64,000 bases of DNA from Costus lasius (GCA_027563935.2 JANVAS020000231.1:18122001-18186000); one strand, 5' to 3'. Counted from the stretch's first letter, positions 44,773-58,400 are shown. Numbers and translations are program-made. The notes: generated by a model from the sequence alone, not told the origin.

Positions 44773-44889
44773 CATGCTTTGCTTACATGAAGTTGCGCTT
44801 GTATCATGCTTTGCTTACATGAAGTTGCGCTTGTATCATGCTTTGCTTACATGAAGTTGCGCTTGTATCATGCTTTGCTTATATGAAGT
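44773..44889 (+). repeat. 32-bp tandem repeat, about 3.7 copies
   Basis: Unit CATGCTTTGCTTACATGAAG plus 12 bases (TTGCGCTTGTAT), at 44773, 44805, 44837 and a partial unit at 44869 with one change. Full copies are identical, so amplification is recent. Absent from sibling leaders. Confidence 0.93.
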
Positions 44890-44890
44890 A

Positions 44891-44950
44891 TGCGCTCCCC
44901 CTTGAAGGGGACCCCCTAAAGTTTGCGCTCCCCCTTGAAGGGGACCCCCT
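44891..44950 (+). repeat. Two 27-bp copies of an LTR-tip motif inside the leader
   Basis: 44891-44917 and 44924-44950 are identical and contain GCGCTCCCCCTTGAAGGGG, which matches the 3' tip of the E, F and S LTRs but not D's own LTR end. The motif folds as CCCCTT-G-AAGGGG. Confidence 0.85.
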
Positions 44951-45147
44951 TAGATCTAAGGGTTATATGCAAGCATGTTGTTTGTTTGTATGATTGCGCA
45001 TGTTCTAAGGTTTTTCTAAAACTTACATCTTGCGCGCTTGATTAGATCTAAGGTGCCACTACATTAAACCCTTAGATGGGTTGATGAGGTTGAAGTCACC
45101 GCTAGGTTAGATCCAAGTCTGATCAGACCATCTGACAGCTCAGATGG

Positions 45148-45196
45148 GTTAACCTGATAGCACCTATGCGCAAGCACAAGGTGGCTATAGGTTGAC
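45148..45196 (+). ncRNA. Conserved leader hairpin, element D
   Basis: Outer stem GTTAACC/GGTTGAC: relative to A, one G-C pair became A-T and one C-G became T-G, so pairing survives. Confidence 0.65.
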
Positions 45197-46576
45197 TGCA
45201 TCTAGGGCGTGTAGCGAGGTCTGGTTGAGACACTACTGAACACACTTGAGTTAGGCCCGGGGTCACACCCGCTTGCCAAAACTCATGGGGGTAGTTCAGC
45301 CCTTGGCGCATGCATGGTTGACCATTAGGTCAACTCGGGTCAGTTAGGACTCGGTGCATGCAAGGGCAAAGGATCTAACTAGATGGATGAGTGGATCCCC
45401 ATCAATGGACCATTGTAAGGTTGTAGGGCTCATAAGGAAATTAAAATTGATGCCATGGGGTTTTCAAAACTTTTAATTTCAAGATGATTGGATCACATGT
45501 TGATTGAACCATATGCTTGTTTATTTAGTCTTATGTGGGTTGCCCAATTGTGTGCTGTGCTGGGGCCTGCGTGCCTGGACTTAAAAATTGTAAATTAATT
45601 TGTGATCTGCGAATCACATTGTACTTAATTTATAATATGTTGTTGACCTGCGAGTCAACCTTGTCTAGATAGATCAAATGTACTTTGATTAGACAAGAAC
45701 AAAGGCACACATCCAAGAGGGGCATTCACCTGGTGGTGCACCTGAGGTGCTCTTGGCGTTAGGGCACTGGGTTGGACCAGATGAGATGCAAAGAAGCTCA
45801 AGTGAAGACTTAAGTTATATTAAGGTCTTACTAGGGTTCATGGGCTTTTACCACATAAGATCATGCTTTCTACTTATTGCTAATAATTAGAATTGCATAT
45901 TTATGTTTATCTTCTGCTATAGCCATAGGACATGCCTGATAGTAAGAAGATAAAAGACCGTTAAAATCCAACGCTAACATATCAAGCTCGTAAGCCTTCT
46001 GACGCGAAACCTCACCTTTCTGACTATCGTTGGAGCCGTGTTGAACCCACTCAGTGGGCACGTCCATCTATCTTCAGACGGTGCTGGATTTCACCTGCGT
46101 GTTACAGAGTTGGGATTTATCCCCTCTCGTTGCTCAGCATAGCACGTGGTGGTCCAGGGAGTAGGTCAGGTCAGCTTGACCATGTAGACTACATATGTGG
46201 CGCATATGGTAGCACATGGAGGCAGCCATCTCTGGGATCAGAGACTGTGTTGCACCAACTCAGTTGGCACAGTCTGCTGGATTGCCAAGATGAAGGGGAA
46301 TCGCACGGGTTGGCGATTGGCTGGGACAGCCTACCAGAAACTAGTGCTTGTCATCTCTGTGCATCTTATCTCGCCTGAGCGGGACGCGGAGACCAAGTAT
46401 GAAATCTGGATCCCATCTCACTAAAAGAGTGTTTACTCTTTCGGACTGTTTACTGGATTTTTCAGTCAGACAAAATAGTGAGAAAAGAATCTTTCTTAAG
46501 TCCTGGATTGATTCTGAAACATTGATACTGACCTTGCTGTTCTTGCTTGTTGTAGATTCCTGCAGCAACGAACACC

Positions 46577-49500
46577 ATGAGCTTCAATGTGCGATCCCTA
46601 CTGGAAAGGGAGAAGTTTGCTGGGCCGAACTTCTCTGACTGGTTCGGACACCTTAAGATTGTTCTTAAGGCAGAGAGGAAACTGTATGTCCTCGAGACGG
46701 CGATACCGCCGCAGCCCGCTCCGTACGCCGCAAGGGCGGTTCGGGAAGCCTACGAAAAGCACGTCAATGATAGCATTGATGTCGCTTGCCTGATGCTAGC
46801 GTCTATGACGCCACCGCTGCAGCGTCAGCATGAGGATATGTCGGCTATAGAAATTATAGCGAACCTCAAGATGCTATATGCTGCACAGGCGAGGACTGAG
46901 CGCTATAATCTGACGAAGCTCTTCTTTCAGAGCAAACTGGCTGAGGGGAGCCCAGTGGGAGCTCACGTGCTCAAGATGATTGGGCACAAGGAGGCTCTAG
47001 AGAAACTGGGGCATACCGTCAACCAGGAGCTTGCTGTGGACATTATTCTGCAGTCTCTTCCGCCCTCTTTCGATGCGTTCATTATTAACTTTAATATGAA
47101 CAAGATCGATTGTACGCCGGCAGAGCTGCTGAATATGCTCTTGACCACTGAGGAAACTCTGAAGGGTAAGCCTTCAACCTCTGTCTTGATGGTTCCTTCT
47201 AGGAACAAGAAGAAGGGGAAGAAGGGCAAGGCCCCTATCAAGAATTACAGCAAGGCCCTGAAACAGAAGGTGAAGCGGTCGAAGGACAACAGGTGTTTCC
47301 ACTGTGGCCAGCTGGGTCACTGGAAAAAGGACTGTAAAGCGCTCCAAGGAGATAAGAGGGGAAGCATCGCTTCTGGCTCAGGTATATATGTGACTGAGGT
47401 CATGTTATCTTCTTCTACTATATCATGGGTGTTGGACACTGCATGTGGAGTTCACATTTGTTCAAATGTGCAGGAACTCAAGAGAAGAAGGCAGGTGGGA
47501 CAGCATGAGGTAGACCTACGAGTTGGAAACGGGGCACGGGTTGCTGCTGTTGCTGTAGGAGACTATTTCATTTCTTTACCATCTGGCGTTGTATTAGAAT
47601 TAAACAATTGTTATTTTGTACCGAGTATTACCAAGAATATTATCTCTATTCCTGCTCTTGTCAGGAAAGGATTTGCCTTTGAATGCAATATTTCAAAGTG
47701 TGTTTTATCTCATGATAATATTGTGTATGCAACTGGTTCAATTAACAATGGGTTATACATGTTGGACATGGAAAATTCTATACAAAACATTGATAATAAG
47801 AAAGCCAAGTATGCTGATGACAGCACCTTGTTATGGCATAGTCGTTTAGGCCATATAAACGAGAAGCGCATTAAGCGGTTGCATGAACATGGACTGCTGG
47901 GATCATTCTCCTATGAGGAGATTGATACATGCAAAGCTTGTTTGATGGGTAAAATGACGAAGTCTCCTTTTCCTCACAAAGGTCAAAGGGCTTCGGGTTT
48001 ACTTGACCTTATACACAGTGATGTGTGTGGGCCTTTTAGTAAACATGCCAGAGGTGGCTATCAGTACTTCATTACCTTTACTGATGATTTCAGTAGGTAT
48101 GGGTATGTCTATTTAATGAGACATAAAAGTGAATCTTTTGACAAGTTCAAAGAGTTCAAAAATGAAGTACAAAATCAGCTAGGCCGAAATATCAAGGCAC
48201 TTCGTTCTGATCGAGGTGGTGAATACCTGAGTCATGGATTTACTGACTATCTGAAGGAGTGTGGGTTTATCTCACAGCTCACTCCGCCAGGAACACCGCA
48301 ATGGAATGGTGTGTCCGAGAGGAGAAATAGAACGTTACTAGACATGGTTCGTTCTATGATGAGTCAGGCCACTCTTCCATATTCCTTTTGGGGTTTTGCA
48401 CTGGAAACAGCTGCAAAGGTACTAAACCGAGTGCCATCCAAGGCAGTTTTAAAGACGCCATATGAGTTATGGTATGGAAAATAGCCTAGCTTGACATTTA
48501 TCAGGATCTGGGGTTGCGAGGCTTATGTCAAAAAGCTCGCCTCTGGGAAACTGGAGAGCAGATCTGAGAAATGTATCTTTGTCGGTTACCCTAAGGAAAC
48601 TAAGGGTTATTATTTCTACGATCCCAAAGAGAACAAGGTTTTTGTTGCTCGGACGGCCATATTTCTTGAGAAGGAGTTTCTTCTGCAAGAGGCCAGTGGG
48701 AGAGAAATAAAGCTGGATGAGAATTCAGAGGAAGGACAAAGTAGTCAAGCAGAGTTGGATGTGCCTGAGCTGGTAGATCAGGTTACTGAACAACCCGAGG
48801 CTCAGATATCACGGGAACCGCGAAGATCGGGTAGGATCCGTCGACAGCCTGAGCGCTATGACGGAGTCTACATCATTGATAATGATGAACCCCTAACTTA
48901 TGCGGATGCGGTCAGTGGACCGGAATCAGCTAGATGGCTTGAAGCTATGCGAGCCGAGATGGACTCCATGTCAGATAACCAAGTCTGGGATTTGGTTGAT
49001 CCGCCTCCGGGAGTAATCCCTATAGGCTGTAAATGGATCTTCAAGAAGAAGATTGACATGGACGGTAACGTGGTTACCTATAAAGGCAGGCTAGTTGCGA
49101 AAGGTTTCAAACAAATCTACGGGATAGATTATGATGAAACTTTCTCTCCTGTAGCCATGTTTAAGTCTATTCGGATTCTTTTCGCGATAGCAGCATATTA
49201 CGACTATGAGATCTGGCAAATGGATGTGAAGACAGCTTTCCTTAATGGAAATCTGGATGAGGATGTGTATATGACACAACCGGAAGGTTTCACTAATCCA
49301 GCAGATCGTCATAAAATATGCAAGTTAAAGAAGTCCATTTATGGACTTAAACAAGCATCAAGAAGCTGGAATATTCGTTTTGATGAATCAATCTCTGAGT
49401 TTGGTTTCATCAAGAACGAAGATGACCCGTGTGTATATAAGAGGTTTAGTGGGAGCGTGATTACATTCCTAATCCTCTACGTCGATGATATCTTGATCAT

Positions 49501-50461
49501 TGGAAATGATATTCCTGAACTGCATGCTGTTAAGGCATGGTTAGGAAAATGTTTCCAGATGAAAGATCTAGGAGAAGCAGCCTATGTATTAGGTGTCAAG
49601 ATCTACCGGGATAGATCTAAGAGGCTTCTCGGGCTGTGCCAGAGTACTTACATCGATAAAGTCCTGGAGAGATTCCATTTAGAGAATTCTAAACGTGGAT
49701 ATCTTCCAGTCAGACATGGTCTGAATCTTTCAAAGAGTCAGTGTCCACAAACACAGACTGAGAAAGATGAAATGGACAATACGCCTTATGCTTCGGCTAT
49801 TGGGTCCATTATGTATGCGATGTTGTGTACTCGCCCAGACGTCGCTTACGGGTTAAGCGTGACCAGTCGATTCCAAAGTAATCCAGGATTGGCGCACTGG
49901 ATTGCAGTCAAGAACATCTTAAAATATCTGCGGAGGACCAAAGATATGTTCTTGATATATGGTGGTCAGGAAGAACTCAGTATAGAGGGATATACTGATG
50001 CTTCGTTCCAGTCGGACCAGGATGATTTCCGATCGCAATCAGGCTATGTTTTTAGCTTGAATGGTGGAGCAGTGGTGTGGAAGAGCTTCAAACAGTCAAC
50101 TGTTGCTGATTCCACAACAGAAGCCGAGTATGTTGCAGCCTCGGAAGCATCCAAGGAGGCAGTGTGGATTCGTAAGTTCGTGAGAGAACTTGGTGTCGTT
50201 CCTTCGAGTGCAGATCCTTTGGTTATCTTCTGTGATAACACTGGTGCTATAGCACAAGCAAAGGAACCACGGTCGCACCAGAAGTCCAAGCACATACAGA
50301 GACGGTTTCACTTGATCCGGGAGATCATTGATCGAGGCGAGATCAAGATTTGCAAGGTTCATACAGATGACAATCTGGCAGACCCGCTTACCAAGCCTCT
50401 GGCGCAGCAGAAGCATGAGAAGCACTGTAATAATATGGGTTTGAGATTTCTCAACCATTAG
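46577..50461 (+). pseudogene. gag-pol: Gag-Pol, element D, single premature stop
   Basis: Full 3885-base frame. The knuckle CCHC, protease D-T-A-C, integrase zinc ligands and D-D-E, Y-V-D-D and RNase H motifs are all preserved. The only break is TAG at 48482-48484 (codon 636; siblings CAG), in the integrase carboxy-terminal region. Gag, protease and most of integrase could be made, but RT and RNase H could not without readthrough. Since the LTRs are nearly identical, the stop probably arose after insertion, or the element was mobilised by helper proteins. Confidence 0.95.
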
Positions 50462-50470
50462 ATTAAGTGC

Positions 50471-50481
50471 AAGTGGGAGAT
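50471..50481 (+). other. Polypurine tract, element D
   Basis: AAGTGGGAGAT abutting the 3' LTR. Confidence 0.85.
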
Positions 50482-52181
50482 TGTTGGGGTATGCCCTTAA
50501 GGCTAATGTTTGAGGCCTTGGGATTGTATAAGTATCATGTAATAAACTCTTAAGTTTATAATAAGGCATGGTTGTTATTCAGGTTGTTACCTTGTCTGCT
50601 GTAATAAGTGTACTTCTGAATAATGTCTCAAAGCTGTTCAGCTAGGCTGACAGGCTATAAGTCCTTAGTCGAGATATCTTGGTGAACATGAGACAGCCTT
50701 GATATGATGGAGACTAATATGAGTGCTAATCATATAGGATGCTTCGAGCATGGAATAAGATGTAGACTCATGGGTACATTGGATGTACTGGACAGACCCT
50801 ACTGGGATATTGCATTGCTTGTCACAATGTGAATGATCCCTGTAAGCAGCAAGTGGCACATGTCCTTTGACTTGAGATCACTTCTGTTTCTAAATGATGA
50901 TTGTCATTGTTTTGAGGTAGTTCAATATCATTTGAAATATAATGATTATAGACTATCTTGGATGGTGAGCTTGAATCAGGTTAGGGCACTAGTGATAGAT
51001 AAAGGATTGCCGTCTCCTTGTTTAAGGAGTGTGGTGTTCTAAGGGCCCCCCTATATGAGATGATTGAGATAGTGTATGGCCATACCCAGATGACTATGTG
51101 CATCTGATCTAATCATGCTCATCGTATTGGAGTTACAAGCTTGACCCGCTTGTCCAATAAGAACATCCAGTGGCAAAGGACACATGTATGCCTTGTGAAT
51201 TAAGTCACACTTGTGCTATGGTTTGGGAGTAGTCTTGGAAGACTCTTTCCTTTATATCGGGAGACAGTGATGTGTTGCTAGATACCCCTCACTGATCATG
51301 ATAACGTAAGTTATCGTTACCGACATTTAGAGGAAACCCTCAGGGTCGCACAATTTGGTGATATGGCTTACTTGAGTCAGATCGTATGGACTGGATTCTT
51401 TGAGTTCAGATTAAAGGGATTTAATCTCTGATTGTAAGTGAGATCTGGTCTGATCATGTTTGATTGATTAGGACTTGAGATCGGTAAGCTTCGATCGAGA
51501 GAGGTGATGCTAGATCGGAGAGATCAAGGGCATCAGATGATGAATGGTTAGATCATGAGCCTTGGGGGTTCAATTTGGTCTAGACCAAGTGGCTAGAGCT
51601 ATTTCGGTTTGGTTTGTTGAACCAAAGCCGATTTGACATTTTGGCTTGAACCGGTTCACAATGGTGAACGCATGGTTCAATCCTAAAATGCGTTTGGGTT
51701 GAGTTGAGCGCATGGACTTGATGAGCTTCCATTTATGGAAAGTCATCAAGGGCCGGTTTCACTCACTTCAATGCCAAAAACGCATATGCGTTTGCACTCT
51801 TCTCTTCAACGCATTCGACTTTGGTTGGGTGGTGATTGACGAAGAGAAGGAGAGGTTGAGCAAGAGGAGCTCTCGGCCAAGAGGTTCATCATCCCCTTCC
51901 ATTCGACACTTGAAGGCTTGGGTGTCTTGCTAGCACAAGAGACCGCAAGGAGTAAGCATCTTCACCTTGTGTGTGAACTTGTGGAGGAGATCTACTTTGT
52001 TCTCTTTATCCAAGCCGACTTCCAAGCATATGTCGTTGGTATGATTTTTATCTCAATCTATTCAATCGATTATAGTTGAACATATGGCATGCAAATGATC
52101 TTGAACCCTTGCTTCCGCTTGCATATTTTACATTAGCGCCATGCTTAGGGTTTTGCCCCCTTATGATTAGGGGTTCCTACA
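50482..52181 (+). repeat. Element D 3' LTR
   Basis: 1700 bp, near-identical to the 5' copy; differences noted at about 50884, 51298, 51795 and 52113. Confidence 0.95.
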
Positions 52182-53210
52182 ATGCGCCACATATGTAGCC
52201 GACATGGTCAAGCTGACCCGACCTACTCCCTGGACCACCACGTGCTATGCTGAGCAACGAGAAGCGATAAATCCCTTCTCTGTAACACGCAGGTGAAATC
52301 CCGCACCGTCTGAAGATAGATGGACGTGCCCACTGAGTGGGTACAACACGGCTCCAACGATAATCAGAACAGTGAGGTTTCGCGTCAGAAGGCTTACGAG
52401 CTTGATATGTTAGCGTTGGATTTTAACGGTCCTTTTATCTTCTTCACTATCATGCAATTCCTATGGTGATAGCAGAAGATAAACTCATGCAGTTCTAATT
52501 ATATAAGCAATAAAAAGAAAGCATGGATCTTATGTGGTAAAAGCCCAAAGCCTAAGTAAGACCTTAAGATACTTAAGTCTTCACTTGCTCTTCTTGGGAC
52601 TTTTGCATCTCATCTGGTCCAACCCAGGGCCCTAGCGCCAAGAGCACCTCAGGTGCGCCACCAGCTGAATGCCCCTCTAGGATGTGTGCCTTTGTGCTCT
52701 TGTCTAATCAAATACAATTTGATCTATCTAGACAAGTTTGACTCACAGGTCAATTATACAATCAATTAATTACGAATGTGATTCGCAGATCACAATACAA
52801 ATTAATTTACAAGTTTAATTCCAGGCACGCAGGCCCCAGCACAGCACACATTAGGGCAATCCACATAAGATTAAATAAACAAGCATCATGGCATCATTCA
52901 ATCAACATGTGATCCATTACAAAGAAAATAAAATTTTTGAAAACCCCATTGGCATCAATTTTAATTTTCTTATAAGCCCTACAACCTTACAATGGTCCAT
53001 TGATAGGGATCCACTCATCCAACTAGTCAGATCCACTGCCCTTGCATGCACCAAGTCCTAACTGACTCGAGTTGACCTAATGGTCAACCATGCATGTGCC
53101 AAGGGCTGAACAACCCTCATGAGTTCTGGCAAGCAGGTGTGACCCCGGGCCTAACTCATGTGTGTTCACTGAGTTGTCTCAACCAGACCTCGCTACACGC
53201 CTAAGATGCA

Positions 53211-53259
53211 ATCGACCTATGGCCACCTCGTGCTTGCGCACAGGTGCCATCTGGTCGAT
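53211..53259 (-). ncRNA. Conserved leader hairpin, element F
   Basis: On the minus strand the outer stem is ATCGACC/GGTCGAT: the first pair is A-T instead of G-C. A middle pair is G-C instead of A-T. Both are compensatory relative to A and B. Confidence 0.65.
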
Positions 53260-53617
53260 CCATCTAGGCTGTCAGATGGTCTGATCAGCTATTGGATCTA
53301 ACTTAGAGGTGACTTCAACCCCATCAACCCATCTAAGGGTTTATAGTAGGCGCCACTTAGATCTAGTGAGGCGCGCAAGATGTAATGAATTTTACAAAGA
53401 CATTCAACAAGCGCCATCAAGAAACATGCGCCAAGAATCATACAAGTAATAACATGTAGTTTCGCATGTTGACATTAGATCTATCCATTAGCGCAAACAT
53501 GTGATATCAATCATGCGCCAACATCTAATGACTAGCATGTATTCATGGTGATGATAGATCTACAACAATGGCGCAAACATGGATCACTAAAGCAATCATA
53601 AGATTCATGCATAACCT

Positions 53618-53629
53618 GCTCTGATACCA
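53618..53629 (-). other. Primer binding site, element F
   Basis: Minus-strand TGGTATCAGAGC, two bases from the LTR. Confidence 0.95.
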
Positions 53630-53631
53630 AT

Positions 53632-55349
53632 TGAAGAGTCCCCTTCAAGGGGGAGCGCAGGCAGATAAAACCCCTTTCAAGAGGGGGGCGAACCCTAGAG
53701 CATGCGGAAAATGTACTCTTCTAGGGTTTCAATAAAATCGTTTGCATGAACACATATATATGATCAACTTTATATGTATTGCAAAGATCAAGTTTGAGAT
53801 CTTTTACCATAGCCATGATAAAGGGTGGCGGCTTGGAAGCAAGAGGGCAAGTAAGCACTCCTCCAAAGAAAACACACACTAGATGAGAGATGGCTACCCT
53901 TTAGGATCTTCCTTGTGCTAGCAAGAGATCTCCCCAAAGTTCCTTGTCGTGTGTTGATGATGAGATGTGCTTGGCCGAGAGCTACCTTGTCCAAGAGTCC
54001 TCTCTTCGTCAAATGAAGGAGACAAGAGAGTAATTGGCAAATTGCGTTGAGGTTTTTTTCATTCAAGTCATGGTGTTACACTTCCAAAAATGGAAGGTTA
54101 TCAAGCCATGCGACCACTTGAAGAAAAACCGCCCAAGATGCCTTTAAACCTTGAACCATACGTTCACCCATGTGAACCGGTTCAAGCCGATTAGGTTCAA
54201 CTCAATTCGGTTCAAAAACCCAAATTAAACCAGCCCAAGCCATGGTCTAGATCTCTATGAACCAAACGGTTCAAGATCTAACCGTTCATCTCTTGATGCT
54301 CTTGATCTCTTCGATCTAGCATCCATACTCTCGATCGAAGCTTACCGATCTGAAGCCCTAATCAATCAAACATGATCAGATCAGATCTCACTTACAATCA
54401 GAGTCTAATCACCTTTTAACTGAACTAAAACAATTCAGTCCACACGATCTGACTTAAGTAAGCCATATCATCAAATTGTGCGACCCTAAGGGTTTCCTTT
54501 AAATGTCGGTAACGATAACTCACGTTATCACAATCAGTGAGGGGTATCTAGCAAGACATCACTGTCTCCCGATATAAAGGAAAGAGTCTTCCAAGACTAC
54601 ACCCAAACCACAGCACAAGTGTGAATCATTTCACAAGGCATACATGTTTCCTTTGCCACTGGATGTTCTTATTGGACAAGTGTGTCAAACTTGTAGCTCC
54701 AATATGATGAGCATGATTAGATCAGATGAACATAGTCATCTGGGTATGGCCATACACTTTCTCAATCATCTCATATAAGGGGGGCCCCTTTAGAACACCA
54801 CACTCCTTCCACAAGGAGACGGCAATCCTTTATCTATCACTAGTATCCTAACCTGACTCATGATCATTATCCAAGATAGTCTATAACCATTATCTTTCAA
54901 ATGATATCGAACTACCTCAAAATAATGACATTCATCATTTAGAAACACAAGTGATCTCAAGTCAAAGGACATGTGCCACTTGATGCAAACAAGGATTATT
55001 CACATTGTGACAAGCAATGGAATATCCCAGTAGGGTCTGTCCAGTACATCCAATGTACCCATGAGTCTACATCTTATTCCATGCTCGAAGCATCCTATAA
55101 GATTAGAACACATATTAGTCTCAATCATATCAAGGCTGTCTCATGTTCACTAAGATATCTCGACTAAGGACATATAGCCTGTCAGCCTAGCTGAACAGCT
55201 TTGAGACATTATTCAGTAGTACACTTATTACTGCAGACAAGGTAACAACCTGAATAATAACCATGCCTTTATAAACACAAAAGTTTATTATATGATACTG
55301 TTACAATCCCAAAGGCCTCAAACATTAGCCTTAAGGGCATACCCCAACA
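53632..55349 (-). repeat. Element F 5' LTR
   Basis: 1718 bp. Box CCATTTTTGG (sense) at 54084-54093, within a perfect CTTCCA/TGGAAG inverted repeat. UTR hairpin 53911-53926 (TCTTG/CAAGG on sense, one T-G pair). No sense ATG between 54058 and 53817. Confidence 0.94.
53808..53816 (-). other. Predicted mini-exon and donor, element F
   Basis: Minus-strand ATGGCTATG followed by GTAAAA, a weaker donor than in siblings. The acceptor is 42639-42640, now separated from it by D. Confidence 0.55.
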
Positions 55350-55354
55350 AATGT

Positions 55355-55463
55355 AACATACTGAATAACAACCATTGCCTTTATAAACATAAGAGTTTAT
55401 ATATACATGATACGGATAGAATCCCAAGGCCTCAAACATTAGCCTTAAGGGCATACCCCAACA
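55355..55463 (-). repeat. Element E 3' LTR, piece 3 of 3
   Basis: 109 bp at the TG end, identical by eye to the corresponding end of the 5' LTR (62781-62889). Confidence 0.93.
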
Positions 55464-55474
55464 ATCTCCCACTT
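55464..55474 (-). other. Polypurine tract, element E
   Basis: Minus-strand AAGTGGGAGAT next to the LTR end at 55463. Confidence 0.85.
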
Positions 55475-55484
55475 GCACTTAATC

Positions 55485-58400
55485 TTAATGGTTGAGAAAT
55501 CTCAAACCCATATTATTACAGTGCTTCTCATGCTTCTGCTGCGCCAGAGGCTTGGTAAGCGGGTCAGCCAGATTGTCATCTGTATGAACCTTGCAAATTT
55601 TGATCTCGCCACGATCAATGATCTCCCGGATCAAGTGAAACCTCCTCTGTATGTGCTTGGACTTCTGGTGCGACCGTGGTTCCTTTGCTTGTGCTATTGC
55701 TCCAGTGTTATCACAGAAGATAACCAAAGGATCTGCACTCGAAGGAACAACACCAAGTTCTTGAACGAACTTACGAATCCACACTGCCTCCTTGGATGCT
55801 TCCGAGGCTGCAACATACTCGGCTTCTGTTGTGGAATCAGCAACAGTAGACTGTTTGAAACTTTTCCACACCACTGCTCCTCCATTCAAGCTAAAGACAT
55901 AGCCTGATTGCGATCGGAAATCATCCTGGTCCGACTGGAACGAAGCGTCAGTATATCCTTCAATACTGAGTTCTTCCTGACCACCATATGTCAAGAACAT
56001 ATCTTTGGTCCTCCGCAGATATTTTAAAATGTTCTTGACCGCAATCCAGTGTGCCTGACCTGGATTACTTTGGAACCGACTGGTCACGCTTAACCCGTAA
56101 GCGACGTCTGGGCGAGTACACAACATCACATACATTATGGACCCAATAGCCGAAGCATAAGGCGTATTGTCCATTTCAACTTTCTCAGTCTGTGTTTGTG
56201 GACACTGACTCTTTGAAAGATTCAGACCATGTCTGACTGGAAGATATCCTCTTTTAGAATTCTCTAAATGGAATCTCTCCAGGACTTTATCGATGTAAGT
56301 ACTCTGGCACAGCCCGAGAAGCCTCTTAGATCTATCCTTGTAGATCTTCACACCTAATACATAGGCTGCTTCTCCTAGATCTTTCATCTGGAAACATTTT
56401 CCTAACCATGCTTTAACAGCATGCAGTTCAGGAATATCGTTTCCAATGATTAAGATATCATCGACGTAGAGGACTAGGAAAGTAATCACGCTCCCACTAA
56501 ACCTCTTATATACACACGGGTCATCTTCATTCTTGATGAAACCAAACTCAGAGATTGATTCATCAAAACGAATATTCCAGCTTCTAGATGCTTGCTTAAG
56601 TCCATAAATGGACTTCTTTAACTTGCATATTTTATGACGATCTGATGGATTAGTGAAACCTTCTGGTTGTGTCATATACACATCGTCATCTAGATTTCCA
56701 TTAAGGAAAGTTGTCTTCACATCCATTTGCCAGATCTCATAATCATAATATGCTGCTATCGCGAAAAGAATCCGAATAGACTTGAACATGGCTACAGGAG
56801 AGAAAGTTTCATCATAATCTATCCCGTAGATTTGTTTGAAACCTTTCGCAACTAGCCTGCCTTTATAGGTAACCACGTTACCATCCATGTCAATCTTCTT
56901 CTTGAAGATCCATTTACAGCCTATAGGGATTACTCCCGGAGGCGGATCAACCAAATCCCAGACTTGGTTATCTGACATGGAGTCCATCTCGGCTCGCATA
57001 GCTTCAAGCCATCTCGCTGACTCCGGTCCACTGACCGCATCCGCATAAGTGAGGGGTTCATCATTATCAATCATGTAGACTCCGTCATAGCGCTCAGGCT
57101 GTCGACGGATCCTTCCCGATCTTCGCGGTTCCCGTGATATCTGAGCCTCAGGTTGTTCAATAACCTGTTCTACCGGCTCAGGCTCATCCAACTGTGCTTG
57201 ACTACTTTGTCCTTCCTCTGGATTCTCATCCAGCTTTATTTCTCTCCCACTGGCTTCTTGCAGAAGAAACTCCTTCTCAAGAAAAATTGCCGTCCGAGCA
57301 ACAAAAACTTTGTTCTCTTTGGGATCGTAGAAATAATAACCCTTAGTTTCCTTAGGGTAACCGACAAAGATACATTTCTCAGATCTGCTCTCTAGTTTCC
57401 CAGAGGCGAGCTTTTTGACATAAGCCTCGCAACCCCAGATCTTAACAAATGTCAAGCTAGGCTGTTTCCCATACCATAACTCATATGGAGTCTTAGAAAC
57501 TGCCTTGGATGGCACTCGGTTTAGTACCTTTGCAGCTGTTTCCAGTGCAAATCCCCAAAAGGAGTAAGGTAGAGTAGCCTGACTCATCATAGAACGAACC
57601 ATATCTAGTAAGGTTCTGTTCCTCCTCTCGGACACACCATTCCATTGCGGTGTTCCTGGCGGAGTGAGCTGTGAGATAATCCCACACTCCTTCAGATAGT
57701 CAATAAACTCTCGACTTAGGTATTCACCACCTCGATCAGAACGAAGTGCCTTGATATTTCGGCCTAGCTGATTCTGTACTTCATTTTTGAACTCTTTGAA
57801 CTTGTCAAAAGATTCACTCTTATGTCTCATTAGATAGACATATCCATACCTACTGAAATCATCAGTGAAGGTAATGAAGTATGAATAGCCACCTCTGGCA
57901 TGTTTACTAAATGGCCCACACACATCACTGTGTATAAGGTCAAGTAAACCTGAAGCCCTTTGACCTTTGTGAGGAAAAGGAGCCTTCGTCATTTTACCCA
58001 TTAAACAAGCTTTGCATGTATCAATCTCCTCATAGGAGAATGATCCCAGCAGTCCATGATCATGCAACCGCTTAATGCGTTTCTTGTTAATATGGCCTAA
58101 ACGACTATGCCATAGCAAGGTGCTGTCATCAGCATACTTGGCTTTCTTATTATCAATGTTTTGTGTAGAATATTCCATGTCCAACATGAATAACCCATTG
58201 TTAATTGAACCAGTAGCATAAACAATATTATCAAGAGTAAGATAACACTTTGAAATCTTGCATTCAAAGGAAAACCCTTTCCTGACAAGATCAGGAATAG
58301 AGATAATATTTTTGGTAATACTGGGTACAAAGTAACAATTGTTTAATTCTAATACAATGCCAGATGGTAATGAGATGTAATAATCCCCTACAGCAACAAC

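Larger units (their letters stand above)
44707..46576 (+). other. Element D untranslated leader
   Basis: No gene. Holds the tandem repeats 44773-44889 and 44891-44950, hairpin 45148-45196, bulged hairpins 46037-46062 and 46243-46274, and acceptor 46554-46555. The tRNA-like segment of A, B, C and E is missing here. Confidence 0.8.
42993..52181 (+). mobile_element. Element D: youngest Angela-like retrotransposon, innermost of nest
   Basis: 9189 bp with 1700-bp LTRs (42993-44692, 50482-52181) that differ at about four positions by eye, the fewest in the window. Gag-pol is full length with one stop. Its leader contains two tandem-repeat blocks not seen in siblings. It is the last arrival in the C > E > F > D nest. 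Confidence 0.96.
52187..53631 (-). other. Element F leader, primer-site-proximal part
   Basis: Resumes F's leader after D. Bulged hairpin 1 at 52325-52350, conserved hairpin 53211-53259, primer site 53618-53629. No gene, and no tRNA-like B box. Confidence 0.88.
36995..55349 (-). mobile_element. Element F: Angela-like retrotransposon with D nested in its leader
   Basis: 18355 bp as found, about 9.16 kb without D. LTRs of 1718 bp at 36995-38712 (3') and 53632-55349 (5'), gag-pol 42617-38733, leader split at 42992/52187. It inserted 109 bp from the end of E's LTR, leaving two CCCCAACA ends 114 bp apart. About eight LTR differences were counted. Confidence 0.95.

Noticed and set aside
44773..44889. 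Regular 32-bp repeats resembling a CRISPR array
   Set aside because: Units are head to tail with no spacers, inside a plant retrotransposon leader.
55341..55463. A second tiny LTR, because two LTR-like ends lie 114 bp apart
   Set aside because: The 109 bp are the end of E's own LTR, exposed by F's insertion; the AATGT duplication proves it.
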